Shown: positions 34,761-47,755, counted from the first letter of the stretch. The stretch: 64,000 bases of DNA from Chaetorhynchus papuensis (GCA_013396525.1 VWYX01000722.1:372001-436000); one strand, 5' to 3'. A program made the numbers and translations. Notes: generated by a model not told the origin, from the letters alone.

Positions 34761-36149
34761 GTGTGGTGGAGATAATGTAAAAGCAATTACTTTAGCAAAG
34801 GCAATTTACCGAAAAATTCTTTTTTTACAGAGCACCAACTTACTTAGCTGGCAGGATTGCTGCCAGGAGACAGAGCCAATTAGTGCCACTTATGCTGGGG
34901 ACACTGAGAGGTGGCCATGTGCCTGCTGAGACCAGCCCTGTGTCCTGTCCCCAGCCACATGATTCCTCGGTGTGGGTACAAGTTCCCTGTCCAGGGTTCC
35001 TCAGCAATGTGTGTTCACATGGAATCTGCCATCCTGGAGATAACCTGCACCCCACTGAGGCACTGCACCCACCTGGAGCTTCTCTCTCCTTTACCAGGAT
35101 GAGTGACCTGCCCACACGAGGTGCTACAGTCGTGTGAGACATTGGTGTAGTCCAGGATCTCTCTGCTCGTTTCTGAATTTCCACCAGTATCACTGAGGCA
35201 AGAATATGACCCTTGAAATTCAGATAACCCTACAGTTTACCAAGAAGTTGGAAAGGCAACTGGAAAATATAAATGGAGGGTGCACCCAGGTTTCCTTATT
35301 GAGGACAACTGTGAACTAGCAGTGACATAGAAATCAGCAGGAAGAAGAGATAACCCTGTGTGCTTCTGCTGCCATTCACAGGATTTCTAAATTCAAGTAA
35401 CACTCACAAAGGTTTTTATAAAAAAAGTCAATGTGTGGCCTTTTGGTTGCAATTCAAGTTCTAATAAAACTGTTTATTGAACTCCTTGACCCCTTCCTGG
35501 AATCTGCTCGAGCTTCCCAGAACTTTGTGTCATGTGGTTCTCGGTCATTAATAACCAAGTATGACACAGCAGTTTAGACGCACAGCAGCCTTCTCTCCGT
35601 GCGAGCAGGCGCCAGCACGGAGCTCAGAGCACACAAACAGCTCAGCCCAAGGCTGCAGGATCCAGTCCCAGAGCAGCAGTGCCGTGATGCAGCACAAGCA
35701 GAAAGGGCAGAGGCAGGAAGTGATTCATCCCAGTACAGTACAACGTGTGGGACATGATCAAAAGGATCCCAGCCTCCAGCCAGGACAAGTACAGTACTGG
35801 GCAAGCGACTCTGGGCTCCAGGCTGGATATTAGATCCATCTCCCAGTCTGTTTACACAGAAATACTCCTCCACCAGCCAGCTGTGCATTAAAAGCAGCAT
35901 CTGGTGCTAAAGAGGGTCAGTGAATCGCAAGACCTCTGAATACATGGCTGATCTATTCTGTCCACCCACTCATTTACGTTTATACAGCCCTTCTGGCTTC
36001 TGCCTGGAAATCTTTGGCCTTCAAACCAGAGATCTCTCCAGCAGTTCTCCTCCAGCTCTTGGCCTGCTTTACTGTTCCTTGAATCTGTTTAGCCATTTCC
36101 CTGCCCGTTCCCAACCCTCAGCCCCCCGTCCCGCCCCAGCTCATGGCTA
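34761..36149. other. Unique non-coding DNA
   Basis: No repeat family, RNA gene or supported exon. Open frames of 60-117 codons at 34840-35193 and 35561-35900 overlap on both strands and carry no domain. Confidence 0.42.
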
Positions 36150-36460
36150 ATTAATCATCTTTTCTCATGACAACTGGACTGTAGCGAAGAAATTCTGGGT
36201 GTCACTTTCCAAGGAGCAGAGCTGTTGTGTCTGCTGCAGCAAGATACATTCCAGGTACATTCTGCCTCACCAATTACATGCTTCAAAGGAAAAAAAAGGG
36301 CAGGGATATTGCTATATGGAGAAGCTAATTACATTCTAGGGTGAGATGCTGTGCTTCAGCTACAGTGGAATGAATGAGATTCATTGTGAATTGATTCAAA
36401 AGTCTTATCTTTGCCAAATTTGGATTTAGTTACATATGTGCATTTCCTACAAATGAAAGA
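36150..36460. other. AT-rich block, candidate conserved non-coding element
   Basis: Homeodomain-like strings (GGCTAATTAATCATC, AGCTAATTACATTC, GTGAATTGATTC) and two related TACATTC strings occur within 300 bp. No repeat hallmark or coding frame is present. The idea of an enhancer is inference from motif density. Confidence 0.22.
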
Positions 36461-38775
36461 AAAAACCTGTGTGGACCTACTGGTGAAATGGGTTTAATTT
36501 TGATCAAGTTCCTTGAGCTGACAATCATTGTAATTTCACTGGAGAGGCTCAAACTCACTGTAGAAAGTTGGAGGGGGAGGGAGATGGAAGAGAGAAAATT
36601 GAAATCTCAGTTTAGGTGGGAACTAATACATGAAATCAAATTATGGGTTTTTTTCTTCCTATTTGTTTCCTAAGCTGTTTCTGCTTGCTTCTCCCTGCCT
36701 CCCTCCATAGTATTTACAGTGCATATTGGCAAATGCTGGAGCCCTACACGCTCGCTCCAGTTAAAGTTCATTTGTTAAGGAAACAGAGATTGTCCTGCAG
36801 CCCTGGAATAGACTCATCAGCACCTGAGGTCCTACTCCAGGCACCAGATGTGCTTTGACCCACATTCTCAAGTCAAGCACAGTGCAGGAATGTCATTTTC
36901 AACAAAAACGAGGCTGCAGAAAGGAAAACATTTGCCTGCAAACCCGGTTCTCCCTCTGGGGAGGGATCAAGAGGCTGAACTGGACATGCCAGGCTGAGCA
37001 GTGCTGCTTTGTGCAAGGCTGGCAGGAGTTCAGAAGGGATGGTGATGGGACTGGTATTGACACTGCTCTAGAAAGGACCAGCATTCATTTCAAAGGAAGA
37101 AATGGCTCATCCAGACAAGAAGATGTTTAATATTTTAGTGTATCTGAGTCCATTTAAAACGAGTCCGAGGCTCACTGTCTTATCAGCTCTACTGTTAGCT
37201 GGTGTTGGCCAAGACATCCCACACCCTGGTCTAGACAAAGCCTAGAAGCAAGGGAAACAAACAAATGACACAGAGAGTGAGGACTGAATGAAGGGAGACA
37301 CAGTGAGAAAAGAGCAGACAGAAAGGAAGACAATGGGATGGAAAAAAATGACATTATCTTTATACTGAACATGACAGCTGGGCTTTCGAGGGGTGCTCTT
37401 TTCCCTAATCCATAGCACATGCTGCTTCTTAACTCCAGTGATGTGTTTGTTTATTTGTTGTGTGTTTTGGTAAAATGAATCACCCGTAGGAAAAACCCGT
37501 GGACTTAAAATTACCGAGGGCAAAATCTCATTGTACGTCAGCTACTCTGGCACAGCCCGGAGGTAGCTCAGGAGCAAAAGCTACTTGGGAATTTTCTAGT
37601 GAAAAGTTTCTCTGTAGGTTTTCTTAAAGGAAAATCACACTGTGTTAAACCCGAACTGTTTAATGGGAGTGTGGCACTGAAACTGTCCTGGTTTATATAA
37701 ATATTAAATAGGCATTGAACTTGGTCTCCCACATCCCACAGAAGTACTCTGACCATTTGGGGCTCAAAATGAGCTCTTTATTTAGGCTCAGTGATTGCTG
37801 AATTTTTAATCAAAATAGAAAATCACAACAGGAGAGCCCTAAAGCAGCCACTGCTCTGGTGAGAAATATCCTCACATCCCGCTTGGGGCATAACTTCTGC
37901 TGGGTTTGACTTCAGAAATCTCTCACATCCCCACTAGTTGTCCTACCCACTGGGCTGTTAATTATTTTGGGGTGATGCCTGCGTGTTCTTCAAGGACAAT
38001 TTGGGAAGGTGAACATTTGAACCCAGTGGAGAGAAGAAAATATTGTGAGAACTTGAACCAACTTGACCAAAAAACTGCTTCTCCGACTGGATGTGCAGAG
38101 GCTCCAGCTCCATGTGATGCACCCACCCTCCAGAGGCAGTGACTCGGTTTGGGGGGTTGTGTGTGCCAGTTTGTTAAGTGCAGGCTGCACACAGGCCTGT
38201 CCTGACCTGGGGTGTGCAGGGTTTGGGGGCCATGCTGTGTGTAAAGAGCATTTCTCCCAGCGTGGGTTACGGGCTCCCTTTGCACACAGTTTCAGGGGAT
38301 ATATATCCCTTGTACAGTGATTATGGTAAATTAGTAAATAAGAAGTACCTGTACATAAGGTCAACAAAACATCCCTCATATTTCTAGGTCTCTATTATAA
38401 AAGCATCTGGAGAAAATCTTCACGCTTTATTTTGCCTCTTAAATGTCGCATGTAGAAATAAGCACAAACACATCATTCCACCCAGTGTCCTTGTCCAGCT
38501 GATGTGAAACGAGCACTAAAGCAACAAGTGTGAGGCATAACCACTATTTCTGTGTGCTGAAACCCTGCTGAACAGAAGAGCTGGTCTGTCACCTCTTCTT
38601 ACCAAAGAAGAGTTCTGGCTAGGTGCTCCAGCCCTCTCCATCCAGAAGCAACAGTCTCCCTAAGAATATTTGGAGTCACAGAAATGTGTGTGGGAATTGA
38701 AAATAAAACTCAATCCAACAAATCCTTACTGGTAGATACCAATGGTAATATTAAGGCTGAAATTCAAAGAACTAA
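36461..38775. other. Unique non-coding DNA
   Basis: No repeat family, RNA gene or supported exon. Plus-strand purine-rich pieces occur at about 36560-36600 and 37250-37350. Overlapping open frames near 37960-38380 on both strands look like chance frames. Confidence 0.42.
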
Positions 38776-38816
38776 AGATGTTTTTCCCCACGTTCTTGTG
38801 GGGAAATGGGACATCT
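38776..38816. repeat. Imperfect hairpin
   Basis: A 9-base stem (TTTCCCCAC / GTGGGGAAA) closes a 6-base loop (GTTCTT). After an asymmetric internal loop, a second 6-base stem (AGATGT / ACATCT) continues outward. It is shorter than a typical pre-microRNA stem, and I recognise no known microRNA in it. Confidence 0.55.
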
Positions 38817-39059
38817 GCACTTTGGTCCTATGGCCATCATTTCATGGAGAAAAGGTAGAGAACAGGTGAAGACACTGGAGTCAGGCACTGGACTCATGGT
38901 GCTCTCCCTGGGCATGTGTCCCCTCGGGAGAAGTGGCAGCAGGAAGCAGGCAGGAGGGCACAGGAAGTGTTTGGGAAATTTCACTGAACAGTTAAAACCT
39001 CTACGTGAATGAAGCCTTGAGCCTGTTTTGCTTCAAACAATGTTCCATTCAAAGTATGA

Positions 39060-39165
39060 CTCAACTTTTGGGGCCTGATCCAAAGCTCACTAAAGACAAT
39101 GAGAGTTTTTCCATTGACTTGAGCAGCCTTTGGATGAGGGCCTTGATCCTGATCCTGGAAGCCTG
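39060..39165. repeat. Probable remnant of an old amniote palindromic repeat
   Basis: The strings GGGGCCTGATCCAAAG, CAATGAGAG, TTCCATTGACTTGAG and GCCTTGATCCTGATCC resemble, in order, an old amniote repeat that I remember from reptile genomes. That repeat is built around a 'gggcctgatcc ... ccattgacttcaatgg' theme. The copy is badly eroded. I do not recall the family name with confidence, so the identity is from memory. Confidence 0.45.
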
Positions 39166-41284
39166 ATTCACATGAGAAAGGCTGCACAAAAAAGATCAGG
39201 TCTAGAAATCTGTGTTGAGGTTGTATCCAATCCTTTCCTAGGTGAGTATTCTGAACTAAAGCAGTGACACCAATTTAGCCTGATGATCTGCTCACTATCC
39301 TGAACTTCACACAACACTTGATGGTCACAGTGATTCATAGGGATAAATCCTTGGTCCTGCAATTCCACAGAAGTGTTCACAGCTGATAAAGAGTTTTCTT
39401 CCCTCTTGACTTTGCTTTGTCTTATGGTGTTATCAGAATGTAACTCATGAATCATGGAGTGCAGATTTCAAGAGATGCCACACAGTTCATGTAAAAGCCT
39501 AGGGTCCAGTTAAAGTTAAAATTGCCTTCATTACTGAGACCTAAGGTGTTTAAACTATAATGAAGGTTAAATTAATCTGACGTACTTTTAGTAGCTAATG
39601 CTTTCACATGCTGGTTTCCAGGGCATGGTTTTTTAGTAGAAAAGGTATAACCCTTTTCAGCCACTTAGGAAGATAAAACTTATTATGTTTGAATAAGATG
39701 TCTTTAAACACCATTATTCAACCATAAAAGAAGAGAAAGACCAAACAATGCAACGTTTGGACCTTGCAACTTCCTCCCTATTGGCTGTCTTTTCAAAGCA
39801 AGTGTCATCTGAAATGATTTTATACGTTCCTATACCATTCCCAAATTCCTGTCCTCTCTACACAAACATCCTGTCCGAGGGCAGCTCTCTGGCTGGGCTG
39901 TTATCTGCTGTGACACCTTGCTTACAAACACATCTGGAGAGCTCAGCGTGCACCAAACCCCTCGGTCCCACTCTGCACGTTTGGGCCGTGCCTGATGAAG
40001 CTTTTCATACAAAACCTCTTCACCCTTCCCTTCAGTGCTCACCATACGGTGCATAAATAATATTTGGTTGTCCCGGTGGAGTTACAACTGAAAAAAAAAC
40101 GTTTTCACCCATCTGGTTTGCATTAACTTTACAAGGGAAATGCAGTATACAGGGGAATTTTTTTTTTTTTTTTTGCTTGTATAACCATGTCTACACCCTG
40201 GCTGCTGCCAGGAGCACCCTGAGTCACCCAGGGAGAGCTGCAGCCTTGACACAAACGTGTGACAGAGCATGAGGGACAGGGCCAGCAGTGCTGGTGAGGG
40301 GACTGGAGACGCAGGAGCTGCTTCACCTCCACACCCAACCTTGCAGAAAATCTACTCGGGCGATTTCTGTCAAAGCTTTTCCCTGCAAAGCTGTGCCGCC
40401 ACATTTTTAAGCCCAGCCAAAACCTCAGATTGCCTCACAGAACTGAATGGTCCAGGATCCATAAACGTCATTTCCCAGGATAATCCTTGACTTTTGTTTC
40501 AGTCTGTTATTTCCCACTTAATACCCACTGCTTTTTAATTGGTTATTATTATTTCTTATTATATTTGAAAATTTTAAGACTCTCTCAAGAAGCAAAAAGG
40601 GGACATAATTAAAGAAAAATGCAGAGAATAATTGAAATGTAGTGTGACTTTACAGATGTGACAGACACGGATTCTTCTCGGGAGGGAGGCAGGAAGCTGT
40701 GGTGGGCCAGAGCCCCCAGCCCTCATCTGACTGCAAAACATCCCCTCAGGACCAACTTTGTAAACTCCAGTCACACAATAACCACCTGCAGCTCCTGCAC
40801 CCAGCTCTCCAGTGCTGCCCAGACTGTTGCCAGACAGTCTTTTCCATTATTTTCATGTTGTAATACAACATTTATTTACCTGATTTAAAAGCAACCATTG
40901 TCCTACTACATGACTTCAGGCAGGTTACTTCAGTGTGCTGGTTTTTATCTTCTGATGGCCTTTCAGACCTTTAGTTCCTCTTCTAATCATAAACAAAATA
41001 TCAGCAGTGATGACAAGAAAAGGGAAAGATGCAATATAAATTCTGACCATGAAGAATGAAGGAAGCACAGCATGTTCAATTTTCAAATGGCATCTGCAGC
41101 CAGACTTGATCCAAAATCAGTTTCATTTTATATGTGTGGCTCCTTTTGCACCTCGTTTCCAATGTTTAGCTTTTTTGATTGGTTTTCTATGTCAGTTCAT
41201 ACATTGCCATTACAAGCAGTAAGTGCAAGACCAAACCTCAGCTCTAAGTTACATTATATTCAAAAATAAACAGAGATCAACACA
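39166..41284. other. Unique non-coding DNA with a poly-T run
   Basis: A run of 17 T lies at 40158-40174, and an A run of nine lies at about 40091-40099. An A-rich/T-rich piece follows at about 40535-40640. No LINE body adjoins the T run, so it is not a recognisable retroposon tail. No supported exon. Confidence 0.45.
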
Positions 41285-41330
41285 ACACTCCTGCCACTGA
41301 CTTTAGTGGGTACTGAGTTCATCTAAAGAT
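41285..41330. repeat. Possible remnant of an old amniote repeat
   Basis: The string CCACTGACTTTAGTGGGTACT resembles the 'cattgacttcaatggga' core of the old palindromic family suspected at 39.1 kb. Too little remains for a firm call. Confidence 0.2.
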
Positions 41331-42997
41331 GTCATTACAGCATGCAAATTGGTACAAAACTTCCTCTGCTGTACTACAAACTTAGCTATAGTTTGTCATC
41401 CTTGCACTTAGGGATAGGCAGAGACAGTTCCTTGAGTGCCAGGTGTCCCACTCAGGGGGCTGTGCTCTGGGACAGCCACACAGGCTGGACAGCATCCGTG
41501 AGAGATCCTGGCTAAAATTCAAGCTACCTTTCAAAATACAGCTTTGAAATGTTGCTTATCACAAAGAGAGGATCTGTGATAACAGAAATGGGAAGAGAAG
41601 GAGGATGAGACTGGCAAGCACAGAGTCCCCCAGTGATTCCCAGTGCTGGGATGACCCCAGCTTGAACAATCCAAGACGGGTGACTTGATTATGAAATGGG
41701 AGGTAAACAAGGAAAGCTCCTGCATGGAAAAAATAAACATCAAGGGCTGAAATGAGGCTGTGCAGAAATGCCATGCCCCGTCTGCTGCCAGCAGTGCGTG
41801 TGACACATTCACACCGGGCACGGAGGGCGGGTTTGATCTCTGCCTGATTGACGCTAATGACATTCCCCCAATGGCTGTGGTTTTCCTCACACCACACCCA
41901 GGAGGGTCAGAGGCACATTCCTCCTCAGTTCTGATGTGAAAAAACCAGATTTTGAGTCAAGTTAAATGATGCCAGGTGTTTGCTCTGGTTGCCTTAACCA
42001 GAGGCACCGTCAGAGCTCAGCCTGCGCTTCCCAGCAGTGTGGAACTCAGCTCTTCAGAATTACCAGCTACCTGCTCGTGACTCCAGCCCAGCTCCAGGCC
42101 AGCCACTGATGGGTGAGATCCATCCTGTGATAATGCCTCCTGTGCAAGGGGAGACAGCGACATCTGTGCTGTGGATACCAGCCCAGCAGAGTGCTGTGAA
42201 CTGTTGTGTTTATCTGTGTTGCCTGGAAGCCCCATTTAGGGATCAGGAGTACGTGTGACAGACACAAACCTAAAGCACTGCACTCTCCATGGAGGGGTTA
42301 TTTACCTCTGCTGCTTTTGTCCTGCCTCTCAGGAAAAGCCTTACTTCTGCCGGTGACAAGATCTGAGGTGTCACCCAGTCCAGATCATCAAAGCATTCTG
42401 AAAAGCTGAAACCTTGTACCAAGCTAAACTCTGAACTTCTGAGCCCCATCCCCAAGGCCAGTGAACAAACACTTCATAAGAAAGAAGAGGTGCATAGTAA
42501 ATGCATAAAAATTCACTGCTTATTTTGGGAGTGGAAGCTGAAGTTTTCAGACACTCTGTACCTAAAGAGGTCACTGCGATAAACATTCAGCAATCCCAGG
42601 AAAGCTACAGGTGAAAGTTAAAACTCAGAATTCCTGAAAATCTGAATCTTTTTGTGTTAGGACCCTATTTCAGGAATTGCAGTTTATAAATAACTGCTTG
42701 ATGGCACACCTAAATTTAAGAATGCCAAGGAATCCAGCAAAATCCATGTGCCGAGGACTTCCAGAGCCAGTTTCGTAAGAGCTCAGGGGGCTGGCTGTGA
42801 AACCTGTGTGCCACGGACTCACACTGGCTCTGTTCCTCAGCCTGGCAGGGCTGTGCTTGCATGTTCTGTCCTGTTCTCCTTTCCACCCTTACAATCTCTC
42901 ACTAGGATCAGTAACAACCCTCTGGAAGCAAAACACAGATTAGCCTGGATTGTTCCAATGCCTCCAACTGTGTGCGGCAGCAGTGGGGTGCACGGCT
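41331..42997. other. Unique non-coding DNA
   Basis: No repeat family or supported exon. An exact octamer (ATGCAAAT) occurs at 41342-41349. Overlapping minus-strand frames (41531-41897) have no domain. Confidence 0.42.
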
Positions 42998-43034
42998 GGA
43001 GGAGGAGGAGGAGGAGGAGGAGGAGAGGGGGAGG
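42998..43034 (+). repeat. (GGA)n microsatellite with flanking G-rich tail
   Basis: About nine GGA units run from 42998 to 43024 and pass into a GAGGGGGAGGG tail. GGA repeats can form G-quadruplex structures and are length-variable. Long open frames across this block arise from the repeat itself (Gly/Arg/Glu or Pro/Leu runs). Confidence 0.92.
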
Positions 43035-45261
43035 GATGCCTTTCCCTCCTCCCTCGTGCACACAGAGGTGATGGCTCAGCCCACAGGGACCGTGAGAGGC
43101 CGGGCTGCCACCTGAGCAGCATCTCACGCTGGCTGTTCCTCACACCTGGAGAAGGAATGGGATGGGCATTCTCAGTTAGAGACATGGGAAGTCCCAAATT
43201 CCATCATGCAGACCCTGCCCAGAGCACAGCCCATGCGGCCTCGGGTCTGAATGACAGGCTCATCATCACATACACCCAACCAGGAATCTTTCAACAGAGA
43301 CATTCCTTCGGGGTCTGAAAACCTGGCTGAGGGTGCGAGTGCACATCTATTTATAGCAAGGTAAATATTGGTGTAAACACGTAGAAGAAAAGAACAAAAC
43401 CTTTAAATTAAGTAGAGCACACTCTGAGAAAGGGAGATTAAATAGTGAAAAACTTCTACATAGATATTCTGGATTAATTTTCTAGATAATATTTTCTAGA
43501 ACAGACATCTAGGTCAGTCTTTTAACAGTCTATCTCCTTCCAAATTTTCCAAGAGCACTTTTTTGATTTTCTTCCATTTCCCTGGTGACCCAGTCGCGCA
43601 TATGCATTTTCTCAGGATTACCACAGCGATTCCTTTGTGATGATTGCTCTATTCTGCACTTTATATTAAGGCTGAACATTGAGGCTTAGGATGTTAATCA
43701 CGAGAAGAAGAATAACAGGATAATCAGTGGTTGCTTGCAGAGCAGTGAAGTTGCAAATCAGCTGCTGAGGATAAATACCAGACACAAGCAGTCCTGAAAT
43801 ACTTAAACACAACATATTTCCCTTAACATAGCCCTTTGAGGTCACAATCTTTTCTAAAACAAAGGGTCTTCCATGCAGGACACACTCGGCACCTCTGTCA
43901 GGCCTTTCCAGAGGAAAATGGGGATGGGGCACAGCTTCCCCCGGGCAGAGGGGCTCTTGCTGTGAGCAGCCAACTTCAGCAAGTGACACACAACTTCTGT
44001 GCACACCACTCCAAAAGGCAGCTGCATGCATCTTCAGCTACTCCATGGTAGTTGGTCAGGTTTGATCAATTAAACTAAACTCAAAAAGTAGCAGTGCAAT
44101 TTTGTGTTCGTGCTGATATTAAAGAGGAAAAATCAGGTTTTAACATTATGTCTGTGGTAGCAGGTTCTGCAGACCAACAAAAGTCTGGGGACCCTAAAAT
44201 GGTATTTCATGTACACAGGCAGTAGTAAAGAATTTCAGGCAGCTTTGCTTAGGGTGCAAAAGGACAGACAAGGCAGCAGAAGCAAAATCACAAGAGCTGA
44301 GTGATGAGTGCCCAGAGATTACAGCTCAGCAAAACAAAGCCCAGAGAGGTAAGCAGGTAGGAGCAGGACAGCCTGTCTTTAAAGGCCTAAGATTTCTTAT
44401 TGGTGCTCCAGGTGATCTGGGTCTCAGCACTTCCTACAGAGCAGAACCAGAGCGTGCACTTGGTGTCTTCAAGTGGATTTTGCTGTATGAGCAGGAAAGA
44501 GGCAGCACAGAGCAGGGAGCTCGGGGAGCTGGGAGCAGAGGGGGTTCCAGCTCTTGGACACACTCCTGGACCCCAGGAGCGTTTCCTCTCTGCTCTGTTA
44601 CAGCCATGTGCTGCACAGGGCTGGGAACAGAAATTGTTCCCATCCACACTCCCTGAGCACCCCAAAATCTGCATCTGACAGCTTGGGTGCAGCCACCTAC
44701 CAGCTACATCGAGGGCAGCAGATCTGGGGGGTTTGTGATCTGCCTCTTCTCATTGCTCTGCAAATCTGAGTCAGCCACAGAAATAAGAGGGAGACAGGAA
44801 AAAATAGAAAGGGAGAAGTGGTTAAGGCATTCCTGTGTGACGCAAATGCAGTGATGTCAGAATTGGAGACCACAGACACCTCTGCCAAAATGAATGGGAT
44901 TCCAGCAGGCTCCAGCTGGTCTCATGGTTTGTGCATTCTGCGTTGTTTCCTGGATACCAGCAATTCCCAGCTGTAAACTGAGCAACCATTAACCCTTCCC
45001 TGCTGTGGGTTTCCAGGCAGTCACTCACGGGGAAGTTTTTCCCTCTGGTGAAAGATTCCCATATTTCATAACCAGGCATCTTGTATGAATCAATGGCCAG
45101 CTTAAAAATAACCCCTTGACCCCAAGTGTCCAGGAGAGCCATTGGGACATGGGAAGGAGAACCTTTTGCACCTCACAAAGCAGCATTTATTATCTGATCT
45201 TTCAACTGCATCCTTGTGCCCTTGAGCTTCATTCCCCAATCACCATGTGACCAACTACCTT
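43035..45261. other. Unique non-coding DNA
   Basis: No repeat family, RNA gene or supported exon. A repeated TCTAGA-type string (TTTTCTAGATAATATTTTCTAGAA) lies at about 43477-43500. A 121-codon minus-strand frame at 43666-44031 has a hydrophobic end but no recognisable domain. Confidence 0.42.
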
Positions 45262-45352
45262 TATCATTTTTCCTTTCCTACTTCTTTTTCTCTTCTTTTA
45301 TTTCCCCCCTCTTCCTTCAAGCTAATTTTTCATTTTTTCCTTCCTACCTCTG
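45262..45352 (+). repeat. Polypyrimidine tract
   Basis: About 90 bp of the plus strand are almost entirely C and T, with only scattered purines (short breaks near 45282, 45299 and 45320). Such tracts can adopt triplex (H-DNA) structure when mirror-symmetric; this one is not clearly mirrored. It is not followed by a convincing 3' splice site with an open exon. Confidence 0.7.
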
Positions 45353-47662
45353 CAATGAGAAGATGGCATAGCTTTAGTGCTGAACTTACTCTGGGAATAG
45401 ATCTGAAATCCTGGATCTGACATACAACTCCCAGAAATTTTTGTGAGGGAAAGCATCCAAATTCTTAATCTAGTGGCTGATTCCTTCCTGGCACAAACTG
45501 AAAACCTAATTTTGGATGTCAAATGCCTGAACTTCCCGAAACTAAAAATCTAGGCATGGATTTTTTTGGCTGAACTAGCCCTCCCACAGCTGGGAGGGAA
45601 CAAGATCTTGAACTCAGGCCAGACCAGAATAATCAAATATCTGATTTATTAATCACTACTAATTAAATTGTATTTAAGCTGCATAGGCAGGTCCCCCCAC
45701 TCTTCTCTCTGGGTACTGACAGACAATGAAAAACTTAACACAGACATGTCAGAACAAATCTCATGGACTGAAGTGACAGCAGAAAGTGTGAGTGGTTTTG
45801 GAAATTGGTAGTGAAAAGACAAATACGTCCAAAATCAGAGCAAGTTACAATGCAGTGATTACATTTTTCAACAGTATAGACTTGTCCAAACCATGAAACC
45901 GTGAGTAACTCCATGAGGGGCTAAACTGCATTTCCAGCCTGCTCAGCACAAAGTGCTGCTGTCACAGAGGAAACTGATTAACTTATCTGACAGGAAAAGT
46001 GGGGCAGTGCTTCCCAGCCAAGGAGCAGCAGAGGCTGGAGCCCCTGGCTCGTGGGACATCCCAAAGGCTCTCCTGTCCCCTGCCTGACCTCCCTGCAAGG
46101 CTCTCACTGCCCCCACCAGCTGTGACCTTCACCAGGGCAAAGCTTGGGCTCTTCTCGATTCCCTTCTAAGTTCTGAGCTTTTATGGTCCATCCATTCCAA
46201 TTTTTCTCAACTAACATGAAAATTGGTGTTTCTCATCTGGCAGGAAAAGTTCAACTTCAAGAAAAATAATAAAATAACTGCATCCAGAAACATTGATGTG
46301 GCAGCCACCTCTTCCTCGGCCTGTGGTCAGTGCCCGTGGTCAGATCCCCACGCATAAAATGTGCTCAGCCCCCAGCAATGGATCACAGGACAATTTTGGT
46401 GGAAGCTGAGCACAAAGAGCCATTCTGGCCCCACTCCCCATCTTCCACAAACCTACCATGCTCCAGCTCAGGGTACAGCTGCAGCAAAGCCAGAGAGACT
46501 CTCAGCTTTCCACTCCAGCCTCTAAACCCCTGTGCATGGGCCTGTTTGCTGAGACCAGGCCTTATTCTGCAGAACATTTTATTTCTTCCCACATTACAAC
46601 ATACATGTATTATTCACCACAAGCTCAAGCAGCGTAAAGGGAAGTGTAATTCCAATCCCCCAAATCTTCAGAAATAGTAAAGATGAATTTTCCTCAAGCA
46701 AGAGAGTGATACAAGAAAGAAGGTCAGCAAACTTAGCAAAATGAAGCATGAAAAAGAATATGATTTATGGCCATTAATGCATCAAGGGAAATAGGAAAGG
46801 AAGGAAAAGAACAGATTAAGCTAAATACTACTGTTGGAGTAAGAGTAAATAGGCATGAACTGATTACTAATAAACTAAGGCTGAATGAAAATTAGAAGGC
46901 TCCCAGCCAATTCAACAACCTGATTCTAGAGCTGTCAAACATGGGAGCAGCACAGAACAAACTCCAGCTTAAGAATAAAACTGTTAAGGCAACAAAGGCA
47001 ATTGTAGAGCTTGGTATTTCTGAGAAGGGCCCTGAGTCAGCGCCCCAAGCAGTCCTTTGTACGCCCATTTTTCTGAAAGTTTCCCTTGGCTTTTTTAGCT
47101 GCTTTTGCATAGCAGACAAGCATTTCCCCTCCATTTCACTTGCAGGAACGTTTTGATTTCTGAGACCAAAGAGGAAGAAGGGGAGAGGTTGTGCTGCAGT
47201 CCAGGGGCTAAGATATGAAACACTCATCCAGTTGGGTTTCTCCTCCCCAGCCTCTCAGTCACTGATTTCTTGCCTCTTCCTTATCATTCTGCTTCCACAC
47301 GTTTTGACTCAGCTGAAAAGAGATCCATCTTCCATCTTTCTGCTGTGGTAGTGCTGCAGAGCCAGCCCCACTGCTCATGTGGAATACAGTACCCACCCTC
47401 CAAAGTACTTGTTACTAGGCATATATAATAAACAAATGCTGTGAGTAAGCATAGGACAAAAGGAGTTGATCCTCTACAGTGTGATTAGGCTCCCTTATGA
47501 GCTTTGAGAAATCTTGGGGACCTTTGAATCCCAGAAAAGTGACAACAATTGGTACAGGTTGGGTTATCTCTACAGGGCCCAAGGATGCAAACATACGGCA
47601 CCAGTGGTAAATAACTGATATAAAACACAACCATGATATTGAAAATAGGATAAAAATCTGAG
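45353..47662. other. Unique non-coding DNA
   Basis: No repeat family or supported exon before the CR1 fragment. The part at 46680-46900 is A-rich and contains GGCCATTAATGCATC, a homeodomain-like string. Overlapping short frames carry no domain. Confidence 0.42.
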
Positions 47663-47755
47663 TTGTAGAATTACAGGACCTTTTAGGCTGGAAAAGAGCT
47701 CAGGAGGCATCTAGTCCAGCAGCTTTGCTCACAGAGGCCCAGCTCAAATCACACT
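47663..47755 (-). mobile_element. CR1 LINE fragment, 3' end only, eroded
   Basis: The plus strand reads TTGTAGAATTACAGGACC, then GGCTGGAAAAGAGCTCAGGA, CATCTAGTCCAGCAG and TTTGCTCACAGAGGCCCA. This is the reverse-complement layout of a bird CR1 3' tail with more substitutions than the copies at 7.9 and 14.2 kb. It therefore lies on the minus strand and is probably older. Confidence 0.75.

Noticed and set aside
40158..40174. Poly-T run as a retroposon tail
   Set aside because: No LINE- or SINE-like body adjoins it and no target duplication is visible.
42837..43197. Poly-Gly/Arg/Glu and poly-Pro/Leu frames
   Set aside because: They are translations of the GGA microsatellite.
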